Source: Plumapathes pennacea (lineage: Eukaryota; Cnidaria; Anthozoa; Antipatharia; Myriopathidae). Taken from it: 64,000 nt of DNA. Made by a program: the position numbers and the translations under genes. The notes under the pieces were generated by a model. It was not told the origin of the DNA, searched no databases, and was given only the letters and a program-made list of their open reading frames with translations. The DNA is taken from assembly GCA_964036295.1 (NCBI GenBank), contig OZ038469.1:5720067-5784066 (forward strand), in the 5' to 3' direction. Positions 1 through 12,695 of the stretch are shown here, piece after piece (within the stretch, counting starts at the first letter, position 1; each line of letters starts with the position of its first letter).

Positions 1-816
1 AAAGAACCTGCACAAATATGGCAAATAGCAGATGATGAAAAGTACGTAGATCCACATCATGGCAGATGCTGTTCTTTTGTACTTCGCCAAGTTCAGTGTG
101 CTTCCTGGCTGTTGTTGAGCTTGGACGTCGGCTTGAACTTCAACCTGTTCGCCGTGGTGACCTCGTAAACGGCGGTATATCTTGATATAGGACACAGAAA
201 TGACGAGCAAGCAAATGGGAATACCTGTTAAAATAAAGAATTGCCACAATACAGTGTTCCAGAAATTTGAGAATGCAAAAAGTAGTGAAAGCGACCAGAT
301 GAAGGTAAGGACTGCACAAACTCGCCTGGTTGTCACAATCTGCTCATATCTGAGATGCATAAACAGTGCGGTGTATCGGTCGACACTTATCGCTGTCATG
401 GTGAGCAACGAAGCATAGGTGAACAACGACGCGGCAGAATTAAACGAACGAAACAAGGAACAACTGTGAACACTGTGAAGATGAAGTGCTTTCCTAAAGA
501 GGAAAGCAATGGACTGAGGTTGGGAAACTAAACCGACGCCAAGATCTGTGAGCACAAGAGAGGAGAGCAGAAGCTTGGATGGTAAGCGAATGGAAGGGAC
601 GTGACGCATTGCTAGCAAAGCCAAGAGGTTTGCGAAGGTTGTTGCGATGGCCAGTGGCACATTCAAAGCAGCGTTCACGAAGTATGGAACAGAATTGTCC
701 AAAGTCTCAAAAGTAGCATCTGGGAAAGGATGGCAAAACTCTAAATTGTGTGGTTTTGTTGTCGTGTTGCTGTGGTCGGTCGTCATATTTAGCAAGGAAG
801 TCGAAATGGGCACCAT
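1..816 (-). CDS. Class A GPCR, array copy 1 (3' end beyond window)
   Basis: Single-exon rhodopsin-like receptor. The start codon is the CAT at 814-816 on the plus strand; the frame reads open through 272 codons to base 1, and the last ~58 codons (TM7 and tail) lie outside the window. It aligns without any indel to copy 2 at a fixed offset of 5,452 bases. Visible parts are an N-terminus with several N-x-S/T sites, TM1 to TM6, the SVDRY motif at the end of TM3, and the third intracellular loop that is broken in copy 2 but open here (HHGEQVEVQ). It differs from copies 2-4 by scattered substitutions, e.g. WQFFILTG in TM5. Ligand is unknown. The very short second extracellular loop without cysteine recalls the melanocortin/adenosine group, which is inference only. 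Confidence 0.85.
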   Translation of the reverse strand, partial: MVPISTSLLNMTTDHSNTTTKPHNLEFCHPFPDATFETLDNSVPYFVNAALNVPLAIATTFANLLALLAMRHVPSIRLPSKLLLSSLVLTDLGVGLVSQPQSIAFLFRKALHLHSVHSCSLFRSFNSAASLFTYASLLTMTAISVDRYTALFMHLRYEQIVTTRRVCAVLTFIWSLSLLFAFSNFWNTVLWQFFILTGIPICLLVISVSYIKIYRRLRGHHGEQVEVQADVQAQQQPGSTLNLAKYKRTASAMMWIYVLFIICYLPYLCRFF

Positions 817-1022
817 GGTGGATCTTCAGCGGTGGGGGTTTTCTCTGATAATTAACATGAGATAAAGAAAATATGGATAAGTTGTAATTCTACAAAGATG
901 AGGTATATACTTCTTATTACCTGAAATCGCCAAAGGCGCTGTGTGTGTTGTCAGCAGGGCTGTTGCTATGTTGCGTTGTTTTAAGGAAGTGTTGGACTTC
1001 TGCTACTTTGTCACCTGTTAAA

Positions 1023-1111
1023 AGACCTTTTTCGTTTTTGTAATGCTAATCAGACCATTTCCTTTGGAAATTGGCAGTTGATGAGGGGATCCGCTTTTGT
1101 CGGTATATCAT
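1023..1111. promoter_or_regulatory. Conserved ~88 bp block upstream of GPCR copy 1
   Basis: A block ending in a TTGTCGGTATATCAT-like sequence and containing the dyad TTTCCTTTGGAAA lies about 210-295 bp upstream of the receptor start codon. Closely related blocks occur at 2268-2356, 2899-2973 (shorter), 6472-6560, 7449-7523 (shorter), 11019-11107 and 12831-12919. A regulatory role is inferred from conservation and constant spacing to receptor starts; it could also simply be part of the duplicated unit. Confidence 0.4.
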
Positions 1112-1935
1112 CGACTATTATTGGAATAATACCGCGGGACATTTTTTACTGATAACTAGCCTTGAAACAGTCTTTTGTAAGATTTTGATAACGGCTTCAG
1201 CATCTAATTTGAAATTCGGAAATTAGAAAGATTGATTTTCGATTTGGCATTGTCTCCTAGCAGCTGATTCAGTCATAAAACTTGATAACGTGACATAACA
1301 GGGAAGAGCTCGCTGACTTTAACAGGCTTTGATTGAACGGACACATTATAGCTTTTTGATTGTTATGTTCTCATGAAGTGCGTGTTTCGACACGAACCTT
1401 TGTGAGGAAATACTGCACTGAAGTGAAGTCAAATCAATGACATTGTTTGTGACTGGCACATCGCCAGAAATTTCAGACATCTGGTTGCGCCATCTTGGAA
1501 AAGGCATCAGGTTTCACGCTGAGAGCCGCTCACTCCCGATAACAAAGAAATGTATGGGATCTGATAATAAATTGCGCTTTTCCCTTAACTGAAGCACGTT
1601 CGTAAAAATGTTTGGGCAGCATTCGGAAGAGGAAAGCTTCCTAAACACAACAGTACAAAAAATATTTATCTCCGGTAAAATTCGATGTGTACTTTTTTGA
1701 ATTTAAAATTTCAGCCGACGTAAGAAGGGATTGATAGCAGAATACGCTCAAAACCGGCTACTGTCACTTTTTAAGCTGCATTTAATACAAGAACCTTGGG
1801 TACAACGCAAAATGTTTACCCCGTACCTGATTGTCAAAGGATTGAACATCTCCTGTGAAGCCTCGGTCAGTCCCCTGGAGCAAATTCGATGTCTACTTTT
1901 TGCGTTTGAATTTGCAGTTTATAGCCAGCCGTGGC

Positions 1936-2115
1936 GAATGCCTCCCGTTAACAAAGTATGAAACAAAACTGTCCAAACTGTCTCAAAAATAGCATTCGAG
2001 AAAGGAGGGCAAATCTCTAAAATTGTGTGGTTTTGTTGTCGTGCTGTGGCTGGTCACCTTTTTTAGCAATAAAGTTGAAGTGGGCGTGTTGGTAGATCTT
2101 TAGAGGTGGAATTTT
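1936..2115 (-). pseudogene. Decayed GPCR 5' fragment in unit A
   Basis: About 180 bp matches the N-terminal coding part and 5' flank of the array receptor (around the segments reading CPPFPNATFETLDN and the start region in intact copies), with many substitutions and small indels. No open frame survives. The ~88 bp upstream block follows at 2268-2356, the same relative position as for the full genes. It is the remnant of an older receptor copy, and a better-preserved relative is at 12440-12695. Confidence 0.7.
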
Positions 2116-2267
2116 TCCTGAGAACAAGTTGTGAATTCTACAAAGATGAAGTATACTTTATATAATCCGTAATCGCCAAAGTCGCTGCATGTGTTGTCAG
2201 CAGGGCGGTTGTTATGTTGCGTTGTTTAAGGAAGTGTTGGACTCCTGCTGCTCTGTCACCTGCCAAA

Positions 2268-2356
2268 AGACCTTTTTCGTTTTTGTAATGGTAATCAGAC
2301 CATTTCCTTTGGAAATTGGCAGTTGATAAGGGGATCCTCTTTTGTCGGTATATCAT
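2268..2356. promoter_or_regulatory. Copy of the ~88 bp block beside the decayed GPCR fragment
   Basis: Same block as at 1023-1111, with a few substitutions (TGATAAGGGGATCCTC in place of TGATGAGGGGATCCGC). It lies upstream of the dead receptor fragment at 1936-2115, so it is probably a promoter-region fossil. Confidence 0.35.
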
Positions 2357-2639
2357 GATCTGTTATAACAACAAGCTGCAAGGAATGCGAACGGGTTTGG
2401 TCAAACTTTAAAACATTTGTCCAATACACTGATATTTTCAAGACTATTATGCTTTAAGACTTGAGCAAAACTTTGGTTCAATACAAAAATCGGGAGCCAT
2501 GGACGTTTGAATATCGTGACAACAAAGCCGTGTGACAGCGCGTGGCCGAATAAAATCGGTACTTGTGTCTGAATTATAAAGTTTTCCTTCACGAAACATT
2601 TTAAAAATGGCACTGCGAAAGATGTGAAGTAACTAAATA

Positions 2640-5275
2640 TCAGGCTGATTCACAGATCAGCTTCATTTCGTGTTCCCAGCTCGACTAACATGGTGGCGGC
2701 ATACAAACTCATCAAATCTCAAAAAAAAAAAAATTAAAAAATTGCTGCTGCTGCTGCTGCTTCGCCAAAATACAGCCCGGACAATCCAAAATTGGCATCT
2801 GGACTAATTCAGGCAATCAGGCAATAGCTACTCCCACAAACAAAAGTACTTTTACAAATTCGCGAGCCTACAGCTGCCTTGCAGCTTTAATTGTAAACAT
2901 GCTAAATATACCATTTCCTTTGGAAATTGGAAATTAGCAGTTAATGAGGGGATTCGTCTTTGTCGGTATATTATCCGCTGTCAGTAACAAGCTTCAAGAC
3001 ATACATGTCATTGTATACCTTTTAATAACTATTTTGACTAAATAGAAACTGGGTATGTGACAGCATAGTTGATCTAGCTTGCCGTGACACTTTAAATTTT
3101 AAATTAAAAGTACATATCTGGTATAAGAACAAAAAACAACAAAAAACAAAAAACCACTATGCACGAGAAAATAAAACAACAACCAACAAGTAGTAACAAT
3201 AAAGAAAGTAATAAATATTGTAGGACAATTGGAGGAACTCCCGAAAATTACGGTGATGGATCTGTTTTTCCTAATTTTTTCTGTCTTTCTTTTTCTATTT
3301 TGAATTCTATTTCGACCATCTCGAACACAGCAATATCAAAATTAAATACAAAACACGAGAAAAGCAACGCCATGTTATGAAAAAATGTGTTTTAAGTCCC
3401 AAACGAACGCTGATGCCAATTGCAGCCGATGCCTGCATTTGTGTATCGTTCATAGTCTATGTCAAAAACTGAATAGACAGAAAGCAATTTTATACTTTTA
3501 ATAATTGCCAGTGAGCTTGTGAGTTACCTTTGTTGTTTGTAACTCCTCGCAGGGGTGCAGACAGACATATTTTTACAAATCATAACTTAAGTACGGGGAA
3601 ATACAAAGACAAGATAGATAAACCACTATTACTTATACACAGACACCAAGGCCAAGTACCCTGACCAACACCAGGCTTGTTACCTGAAGAGGTACATTGT
3701 ATCTACGGAGTATGCTGTTCATCTACTTTGCTGAAAGCTATACATAATAATATTATATTAATATTACATAATAATTAAACTCTTGGTGCAGGATAATGTT
3801 TTGCGGTGGATCTGCCATCTTGAATTTTAAACCTGAAAACACTTGTTTAATGTTTTCAGGATTCGACCAAACGCGCTCGCATGCGCATCTCATCTCATAC
3901 TCGTCGCCATCAGGATTTGTTATTTTTTCATCGGCCCAAGCCCGCTCGAAATATAGAAACCCTCTTGATTCCTACACTATGTACAATATATTTCTATACG
4001 CGAACTTAGAATCCCTAAATAAGAAACAAATTACTAGGAAATGATTGTTTGTGTGGATATAACAGCTGATATGCAAATTGTTCTTTTTATCAATTTACCT
4101 GTAGTAATATATTGGAGGAGCTGAATTTTCATAAGACAACATGATTACGTACCTTATGCTCTCTTGGTTTTACAAATTTCCATATACCTTTGAAAGAGTT
4201 CCACAATTATAATTAACATAAAGACTGTTGGACAAGAGACGGCAGAAGAAAAAGAATGACAAAATAGGCATTGCTTTTACCACTCAATAATAGAGTTCAT
4301 ATCTTCGCGCCACCGTGTGTTACGGGGCTATAACAGACTTTAGAGTTGGAGCTCACTTTTAATGCACTTTAGCGTCGATGTTCCGTTTTCAAGAACAAGT
4401 CTCACTATATCTTACTAGTTTCTTAGCCGACAGCTTTTATGCACCACAAGTGTTAAGTCGTCCCAGTAATTTCCTAATAGTTTTCACACTGACCGAATTA
4501 GAACACAAAGGATAGGAAATGGATTTTCGCTATAGGACCAAGTTCAAAGTCACATTTGGAACTCACATTTCCGAATGGACTTTTGCGCTAGGATGTTGTT
4601 AACACTCGAGTGGCTCCTCTTATTTGATTAGTACACTTATTCTAAAATCACACTAACACATTCCAATATAGATATGATTAGCTGTAGTTAAGATCTGAAG
4701 GAAGAGAAGGTGCTGGCACGCCTACGGCAGTGTGCGCACTTGCTATTGCTCATTTCCTAAAACAGGATCTTCGATTAATAACAAGATCACTTAGATTTCC
4801 TGAGGAAGGCCTCTCAGTGTTAATCACAGTAAACAATAACGTAGCTTTTGATTAAACATCTATTCTAACTCTTCCAATTGTCAACAAAAGAACTCCAATT
4901 CACTAACGCATTCGCTTCCTAAAATACGGGAAGGTATTCCAATTTTCTGCTATATAACACGTGTAATGCCTTCCTTTATTAATGCAGACATTTTCATTCC
5001 TTAAACAAACAAATAAACAAAAAAGGAACACACCAATAAAATAATTTACAAGAGTTGCTAAACTGAAACAGAGCGTCTAGAAGAATAAGTAGGGAACAAA
5101 AAGTTAGTGCAAATGAACACTCTTCAGGAAACTCAAACCTCTAATGATCTAAGGCTAAAAACTCGCAGTAAAAAAACCCTGCTACACTACAATCTGCTTT
5201 TAATTTCTGTAATGAACAAGTTTCATAGTTAACTCACAATCCTTCTTTTTCTTAAGATCAGTACATCTCGGTGCT
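2640..5275. repeat. GPCR-array spacer, unit A (near-identical to 7190-9820)
   Basis: This spacer between receptor copies 1 and 2 is almost identical base for base to the spacer at about 7190-9820 (offset about 4,550), differing by single-base changes and small indels, including one unit in a GCT microsatellite (about 2748) and in oligo-A runs. Positions 4189-4320 and 4966-5275 also recur next to copy 4 (18085-18515), where the part between them is missing. The segment at about 3850-3960, around the TCGACCAAACGCGCTCGC motif, has a diverged relative at 19750-19870. No gene is seen here; short open frames are not supported by any recognisable protein. Confidence 0.85.
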
Positions 5276-6268
5276 TCACTGCTGAGGGCTTCGGCAATAA
5301 AACTTTTGAAGTTGTTTCATAACTTCAGTCCGAATTTCAGGCAGTCTCAGGCAGTAGAAAAACGGGTTTAAACACGAGTTCAGTACAAGAACCGTGTAGG
5401 CGAATTCCAAAATACACTGAGTGAGAGCATTGTGTCCGACGACTGAGAGGATAAAGAACCTGCACAAATATGGCAAATAGCAGATGATGAAAAGTACGTA
5501 GATCCACATCATGGCAGATGCTGTTCTTTTGTACTTCGCCAAGTTCAGTGTGCTTCCTAGCTGTTGTTGAGCTTGGACGTCGGCTTGAACTTAACTCTGT
5601 TCAACGTGGTGACCTCGTAAACGGCGGTATATCTTGATGTAGGACACAGAAATGACGAGCAAGCAAATGGGAATACCTGTTAAAAGAAAGACTTGCCACA
5701 ATACAGTGTTCCAGAAATTTGAGAATGCAAAAAGTAGTGAAAGCGACCAGATGAAGTTAAGGACTGCACAAACTCGCCTGGTTGTCACAATCTGCTCATA
5801 TCTGAGATGTATAAACAGTGCGGTGTATCGGTCGACACTTATCGCTGTCATGGTGAGCAACGAAGCATAGGTGAACAACGACGCGGCAGAATTAAACGAA
5901 CGAAACAAGGAACAGCTGTGAACACTGTGAAGATGAAGTGCTTTCCTAAAGAGAAAAGCAATGGACTGAGGCTGGGAAACTAAACCGGCGCCAAGATCTG
6001 TGAGCACAAGAGAGGAGAGCAGAAGCTTGGATGGTAAGCGAATGGAAGAGACGTGACGTATTGCTAACAAAACCAAGAGGTTTGCGAAGGTTGTTGCGAT
6101 GGCCAGTGGCACATTCAAAGCAGCGTTCATGAAGTATGGAACAGAATTGTCCGAAGTCTCAAAAGTAGCATTTGGGAAAGGAGGGCAAAACTCTAAATTG
6201 TGTGGTTTTGTTGTCGTGTTGCTGTGGTCGGTCGTCATATTTAGCAAGGAAGTCGAAATGGGCACCAT
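5276..6268 (-). pseudogene. Class A GPCR, array copy 2, stop in intracellular loop 3
   Basis: The full 993-nt reading frame is kept in length, but a TAA at 5591-5593 stops it after 225 codons. The stop arises where copies 1, 3 and 4 read EQVEVQ: here it reads EQS-stop-VQ. The plus strand shows TTAACTCTG where the others have TTCAACCTG, which looks like a one-base loss plus a one-base gain (or three substitutions), so the downstream frame is unchanged. The 5276-5542 part still encodes TM6, TM7 with the NPFFY motif, and the normal C-terminus. A product would have only five transmembrane segments. Very recent inactivation is inferred because all other codons are intact. An alternative is a sequencing error or a polymorphic null allele. 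Confidence 0.85.
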
Positions 6269-6471
6269 GGTGGATCTTCAGCGGTGGGGGTTTTCTCTTA
6301 TAATTAACCTGAGATAAAGAAATATGGATAAGTTGTAATTCTACAAAGATGATGTATATACTTCTTATTACCTGTAATCGCCAAAGTCGCTGTGTGTGTT
6401 GTCAGCAGGGCTGTGGCTATTGCGTTGCTTTAAGGAAGTGTTGGACTTCTGCTGCCCTGTCACCTGTTAAA

Positions 6472-6560
6472 AGACCTTTTTCGTTTTTGTAATGCTAATC
6501 AGACCATTTCCTTTGGAAATTGGCAGTTGATGAGGGGATCCGCTTTTGTCGGTATATCAT
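6472..6560. promoter_or_regulatory. Conserved ~88 bp block upstream of GPCR copy 2
   Basis: Same block as at 1023-1111, about 205-290 bp upstream of the copy 2 start codon, with the TTTCCTTTGGAAA dyad intact. The role is inferred. Confidence 0.4.
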
Positions 6561-7189
6561 GATCTGTTTAGCTTTGAACCATTCCATTTGCCCCAATATA
6601 CATAAAGTAAAATACATTCCATAAAGCTGCCTGCAATGTCCAAACATCGATCAGTTCTGAAAATTAAACTTAATCTTTCGCTATGACTATATAAACCTTT
6701 GGGCCTTTACAAGTTTGCAAGTAACCATGTTGTGATCAGATAATTCTATAGGCGGGCTGAGGGCTAGACCTTTGACAAGTACCCTGGGCTTCGTTCGCGA
6801 GGTGATCTCGCAGTAATACGGTTCGCTCGAAACCACCGATTGAACGGATCTGGCCGTCACACAAAAAGAGCTGCAATCACTTCAACATATAATATTTAAA
6901 GCTATGAGCCATACTTTAAGAAACATAAGTCTAAACTAATATATCTACTCATCCTGAAATTTGCAGCTAAACAATTACAGAGCAAGATTCTGTAATATGC
7001 TTTAAGACTTGAGCAAAACTTTGGGTCAATACAAAAATCCGGAGCCATGGACGTTTGAATATCGTGACAACAAAGCCGTGTGACAGCGCGTGGCCGACTA
7101 AAATTGGTACTTGTGTCTGAATTATAAAGTTTTCCTTCACGAAACATTTTTAAAATGGCACTGCGAAAGATGTGAAGTAACTAAATATC

Positions 7190-9820
7190 AGGCTGATTCA
7201 CAGATCAGCTTCATTTCGTGTTCCCAGCTCGACTAACATGGTGGCGGCATACAAACTCATCAAATCTCAAAAAAAAAAAATTAAAAAATTGCTGCTGCTG
7301 CTGCTGCTGCTTCGCCAAAATACAGCCCGGACAATCCAAATTGGCATCTGGACTAATTCAGGCAATCAGGCAATAGCTACTCCCACAAACAAAAGTACTT
7401 TTACAAATTCGCGAGCCTACAGCTGCCTTGCAGCTTTAATTGTAAACATGCTAATTATACCATTTCCTTTGGAAATTGGAAATTAGCAGTTAATGAGGGG
7501 ATTCGTCTTTGTCGGTATATCATGCGCTGTCAGTAACAAGCTTCAAGGCATACATGTCATTGTCTACTATTTAATAACTATTTTGACTAAATAGAAACTG
7601 GGTATGTGACAGCATAAGTTGATCTAGCTTGCCGTGACACTTTAAATTTTAAATTAAAAGTACATATCTGGTATAAGAACAAAAAACAACAAAAAACAAA
7701 AAACCACTATGCACGAGAAAATAAAACAACAACAACACATAGTAACAATAAAGAGTGTAATAAACATTGTAGGACAATTGGAGGAACTCCCGAAAATTAC
7801 GGTGATGGATCTGTTTTTCCTAATTTTTTCTGTCTTTCTTTTTCTATTTTGAATTCTATTTCGACCATCTCGAACACAGCAATATCAAAATTAAATACAA
7901 AACACGAGAAAAGCAACGCCATGTTATGAAAAAATGTGTTTTAAGTCCCAAACGAACGCTGATGCCAATTGCAGCCGATGCCTGCATTTGTGTATCGTTC
8001 ATAGTCTATGTCAAAAACTGAATAGACAGAAAGCAATTTTATACTTTTAATAATTGTCAGTGAGCTTGTGAGTTACCTTTGTTGTTTGTAACTCCTCGCA
8101 GGGGTGCAGACAGACATATTTTTACAAATCATAACTTAAGTACGGGGAAATACAAAGACAAGATAGATAAACCACTATTACTTATACACAGACACCAAGG
8201 CCAAGTACCCTGACCAACACCAGGCTTGTTACCTGAAGAGGTACATTGTATCTACGAAGTATGCTGTTCATCTACTTTGCTGAAAGCTATACATAATAAT
8301 ATTATATTAATATTACATAATAATTAAACTCTTGGTGCAGGATAATGTTTTGCGGTGGATCTGCCATCTTGAATTTTAAACCTGAAAACACTTGTTTAAT
8401 GTTTTCAGGATTCGACCAAACGCGCTCGCATACGCATCTCATCTCATACTCGTCGCCATCAGGATTTGTTATTTTTTCATCGGCCCAAGCCCGCTAGAAA
8501 TATAGAAACCCTCTTGATTCTTACACTATGTACAATATATTTCTATACGCGAACTTAGAATCCCTAAATAAGAAACAAATTTCTAGGAAATGATTGTTTT
8601 TGTGGATATAACAGCTGATATGCAAATTGTTCTTTTTATCAATTTACCTGTAGTAATATATTGGAGGAGCTGAATTTTCATAAGACAACATGATTACGTA
8701 CCTTATGCTCTCTTGGTTTTACAAATTTCCATATACCTTTGAAAGAGTTCCGCAATTATAATTAACATAAAGACTGTTGGACAAGAGACGACAGAAGAAA
8801 AAGAATGACAAAATAGGCATTGCTTTTACCACTCAATAATAGAGTTCATATCTTCGCGCCACCGTGTGTTACGGGGCTATAACAGACTTTAGAGTTGAAG
8901 CTCACTTTTAATGCACTTTAGCGTCGATGTTCCGTTTTCAAGAACAAGTCTCACTATATCTTACTAGTTTCTTAGCCGACAGCTTTTATGCACCACAAGT
9001 GTTAAGTCGTCCCAGTAACTTCCTAATAGTTTTCACACTGACCGAATTAGAACACAAAGGATAGGAAATGGATTTTCGCTATAGGACCAAGTTCAAAGTC
9101 ACATTTGGAACTCACATTTCCGAATGGACTTTTCCGCTAGGATATTGTTAACACTCGAGTGGCTCCTCTTATTTGATTAGTACACTTATTCTAAAATCAC
9201 ACTGACACATTCCAATATAGATATGATTAGCTGTAGTTAAGATCTGAAGGAAGAGAAGGTGCTGGCACGCCTACGGCAGTGTGCGCACTTGCTATTGCTC
9301 ATTTCCTAAAACAGGATCTTCGATTAATAACAAGATCACTTAGATTTCCTGAGGAAGGCCTCAGTGTTAATCAAAGTAAACAATAACGTAGCTTTTGATT
9401 AAACATCTATTCTAACTCTTCCAATTGTCAACAAAAGAACTCCAATTCACTAACGCATTCGCTTCCAAAACTACGGGAGGTATTCCAATTTTCTGCTATA
9501 TAACACGTGTAATGCCTTCCTTTATTAATGCAGACATTTTCATTCCTTAAACAAACAAACAAACAAAAAAAGATCACACCAATAAAATAATTTACAAGAG
9601 TTGCTAAACTGAAACAGAGCGTCTAGGAGAATAAATAGGGAACAAAAAGTTAGTGCAAATGAACACTCTTCAGGAAACTCAAACCTCTAATGATCTAAGG
9701 CTAAAAACTCGCAGTAAAAAAACCTGCTACACTACAATCTGCTTTTAATTTCTGTAATGAACAAGTTTCATAGTTAACTCACAATCCTTCTTTTTCTTAA
9801 GATCAGTACATCTCGGTGCT
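7190..9820. repeat. GPCR-array spacer, unit B (near-identical to 2640-5275)
   Basis: Second copy of the inter-receptor spacer, nearly identical to 2640-5275. Just before it, at about 6996-7000, unit B jumps from sequence matching 11530 in unit C to sequence matching 13010 in unit C. Unit B has therefore lost about 1.5 kb, including the decayed receptor fragment that units A and C keep. No gene seen. Confidence 0.85.
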
Positions 9821-10813
9821 TCACTGCTGAGGGCTTCGGCAATAAAACTTTCGAAGTTGTTTCATAACTTCAGTCCGAATTTCAGGCAGTCTCAGGCAGT
9901 AGAAAAACGGGTTTAAACACGAGTTCAGTACAAGAACCGTGTAGGCGAATTCCAAGATACACTAAGTGAGAGCATTGTGTCCGACGACTGAGAGGATAAA
10001 GAACCTGCAAAAATATGGCAAATAGCAGATGATGAAAAGTACGTAGATCCACATCATGGCAGATGCTGTTCTTTTGTACTTCGCCATGTTCAGTGTGCTT
10101 CCTGGCTGTTGTTGAGCTTGGACGTCGGCTTGAACTTCAACCTGTTCGACGTGGTGACCTCGTAAACGGCGGTATATCTTGATGTAGGACACAGAAATGA
10201 CGAGCAAGCAAATGGGAATACCTGTTAAAAGAAAGACTTGCCATAATACAGTGTTCCAGAAATTTGAGAATGCAAAAAGTAGTGAAAGCGACCAGATGAA
10301 GGTAAGGACTGCACAAACTCGCCCGGTTGTCACAATCTGCTCATATCTGAGATGCATAAACAGTGCGGTGTATCGGTCGACACTTATCGCTGTCATAGTG
10401 AGCAACGAAGCATAGGTGAACAACGACGCGGCAGAATTAAACGAACGAAACAAGGAACAGCTGTGAACACTGTGAAGATGAAGTGCTTTCCTAAAGAGAA
10501 AAGCAATGGACTGAGGCTGGGAAACTAAACCGACGCCAAGATCTGTGAGCACAAGAGAGGAGAGCAGAAGCTTGGATGGTAAGCGAATGGAAGGGACGTG
10601 ACGCATTGCTAACAAAACCAAGAGGTTTGCGAAGGTTGTTGCGATGGCCAGTGACACATTCAAAGCAGCGTTCATGAAGTATGGAACAGAATTGTCCAAA
10701 GTCTCAAAAGTAGCATTTGGGAAAGGAGGGCAAAACTCTAAATTGTGTGGTTTTGTTGTCGTGTTGCTGTGGTCGATCGTCATATTTAGCAAGGAAGTCG
10801 AAATGGGCGCCAT
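9821..10813 (-). pseudogene. Class A GPCR, array copy 3, stop before TM7
   Basis: Full-length 993-nt frame interrupted only by a TAG at 9962-9964, where the other copies have CAG (Gln 284, in NALTQCILEF). The encoded 283-residue product would keep TM1 to TM6 and the SVDRY motif but lack TM7, the NPFFY motif and the C-terminal tail, so it should not signal normally. The rest of the frame down to the natural stop at 9821-9823 is intact. One C-to-T transition explains the break. It could be a null allele of a functional gene. Confidence 0.85.
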
Positions 10814-11018
10814 GGTGGATCTTCAGCGGTGGGGGTTTTCTCTGATAATTAACCTGAGATAAAGAAATATGGATAAGTTGCAATTCTACAAAGATGATGT
10901 ATATACTTCTTATTACCTGTAATCGCCAAAGTCGCTGTGTGTGTTGTCAGCAGGGCTGTTGCTATGTTGCGTTGCTTTAAGGAAGTGTTGGACTTCTGCT
11001 ACTTTTTCGACTGTTAAA

Positions 11019-11107
11019 AGACCTTTTTCGTTTTTGTAATGCTAATTAGACCATTTCCTTTGGAAATTGGCAGTTGATGAGGGGATCCGCTTTTGTCGGT
11101 ATATCAT
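11019..11107. promoter_or_regulatory. Conserved ~88 bp block upstream of GPCR copy 3
   Basis: Same block as at 1023-1111, about 205-295 bp upstream of the copy 3 start codon. The role is inferred. Confidence 0.4.
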
Positions 11108-12439
11108 GATCTGTTTAGCTTTGAGCCATTCCATTTGCCCCAATATACATAAAGTAAAATACATTCCATAAAGCTGCCTGCAATGTCCAAACATCGATCA
11201 GTTTTGAAAATTAAACTTAATCTTTCGCTATGACTATATAAACCTTTGGGCCTTTATAAGTTTGCAAGTAACCATGTTGTGATCAGATAATTCTATAGGA
11301 GGGCTGAGGGCTAGACCTTTGACAAGTACCCTGGGCTTCGTTCGCGAGGTGATCTCGCAGTAATACGGTTCGCTCGAAACCACCGATTGAACGGATCTGG
11401 CCGTCACACAAAAAGAGCCGCAATCACTTCAACATATAGTTTTTAAAGCTATGAGCCATACTTCAAGAAACATAAGTCTAAACTAATATATCTACTCATC
11501 CTGAAATTTGCAGCTAAACAATTACAGAGCAAGATCCGGCCACAACTAAACATGTGGCCAGAACGTACACACAGGAAATCGGCCCGAATAAATCTCGCGG
11601 ATTAACTAAAATAGCGATAGCTTACCCTCAACCAATTATACCACTACACAAGTGATTCGCTAGCCCTCTCAATCCTGCTTCTTGTCCTTCCCGCGTAAAA
11701 TAGTAATGCCCCGCGAATGTAATTGTTTTCCTAAAATAGGAACTGGATGCTATCATGCTGATTTCATGACAGCTGAGAGTTGCCTGATGTGGATGAGCCT
11801 GATTGAATCGACTATTATTGGAATAATACCGCGGGACATTTTTCACTGATAACTAGCCTTGAAACAGTCTTTTGTAAGATTTTGATAACGGCTTCAGCAT
11901 CTAATTTGAAATTCGGATTTAGAAAGATTGATTTTCGATTTGGCATTGTCTGCTAGCGGCTGATTCAGTCATAAAACTCAATAACGTGACATAACAGGGA
12001 AGAGCTCGCTGACTTTAACAGGCTTTGATTGAACGGACACATTGTAGCTTTTTGATTGCTATTTTCTCATGAAGTGCGTGTTTCGACACGAACCTTTGTG
12101 AGGAAATACTGCACGGAAGTGAAGTCAAATCAATGACATTTGTGACTGGTAGAAAACTGATAAGATTTTTTTTACTGGACGTCAAGCTCTTTCGTTAGAT
12201 GCCAACTGATAATTTTCGCCACGGATAAGCGCGACTTCTGTTATAGAGTGAGAAAGGCACTCCAGATCACAGTTGCAGGCTAAAACTACAATTTCTAATT
12301 CAGGACAAAGTGATTATCGGCACACCGACTGCGCTAATGGTTTGGAGTTTACACCATGTCATTCATACCAAGCAGACGGCACTCCACGGGCGGTGGGGAC
12401 AAATTGTCCCTACCGAAAGGCCGTAAGGCATGCGGCTCG

Positions 12440-12695
12440 TCATATCGGCGTAATGGACGTGACGCATTGCTAACAGAATCAAAATGTTTGCGAAGGTTGT
12501 TGCGATGGCCAGTGGCACATTCAAAGCAGCGTTCACAAAGTATGAAACAAAACTGTCCAAACTGTCTCAAAAATAGCATTCGAGAAAGGAGGGCAAATAG
12601 TCTAAAATTGTGTGGTTTTGTTGTCGTGCTGCGGCCGGTCGCCTTTTTTAGCAATAAAGTTGAAGTGGGAGTGATGGTAGATCTTTAGAGGTGGA
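12440..12695 (-). pseudogene. Decayed GPCR 5' fragment in unit C
   Basis: On the minus strand a segment reads YFVNAALNVPLAIATTFAN followed by ILLAMRH-like residues, matching residues 45-72 (start of TM1) of the intact receptor. The N-terminal part is frameshifted and the rest of the gene is absent. It is the counterpart of 1936-2115 in unit A but less eroded. A copy of the ~88 bp upstream block sits at 12831-12919, the same side and similar distance as in full genes. Confidence 0.8.

Noticed and set aside
200..10862. Repeated plus-strand 72-residue frames opposite each GPCR copy (two per copy)
   Set aside because: They are antisense shadows of the receptor coding sequence and vary exactly as expected from receptor codon changes.
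12349..12688. Overlapping 101-110 codon frames around 12.5 kb as real genes
   Set aside because: They run through the decayed GPCR fragment and its antisense; only a short stretch matches TM1.
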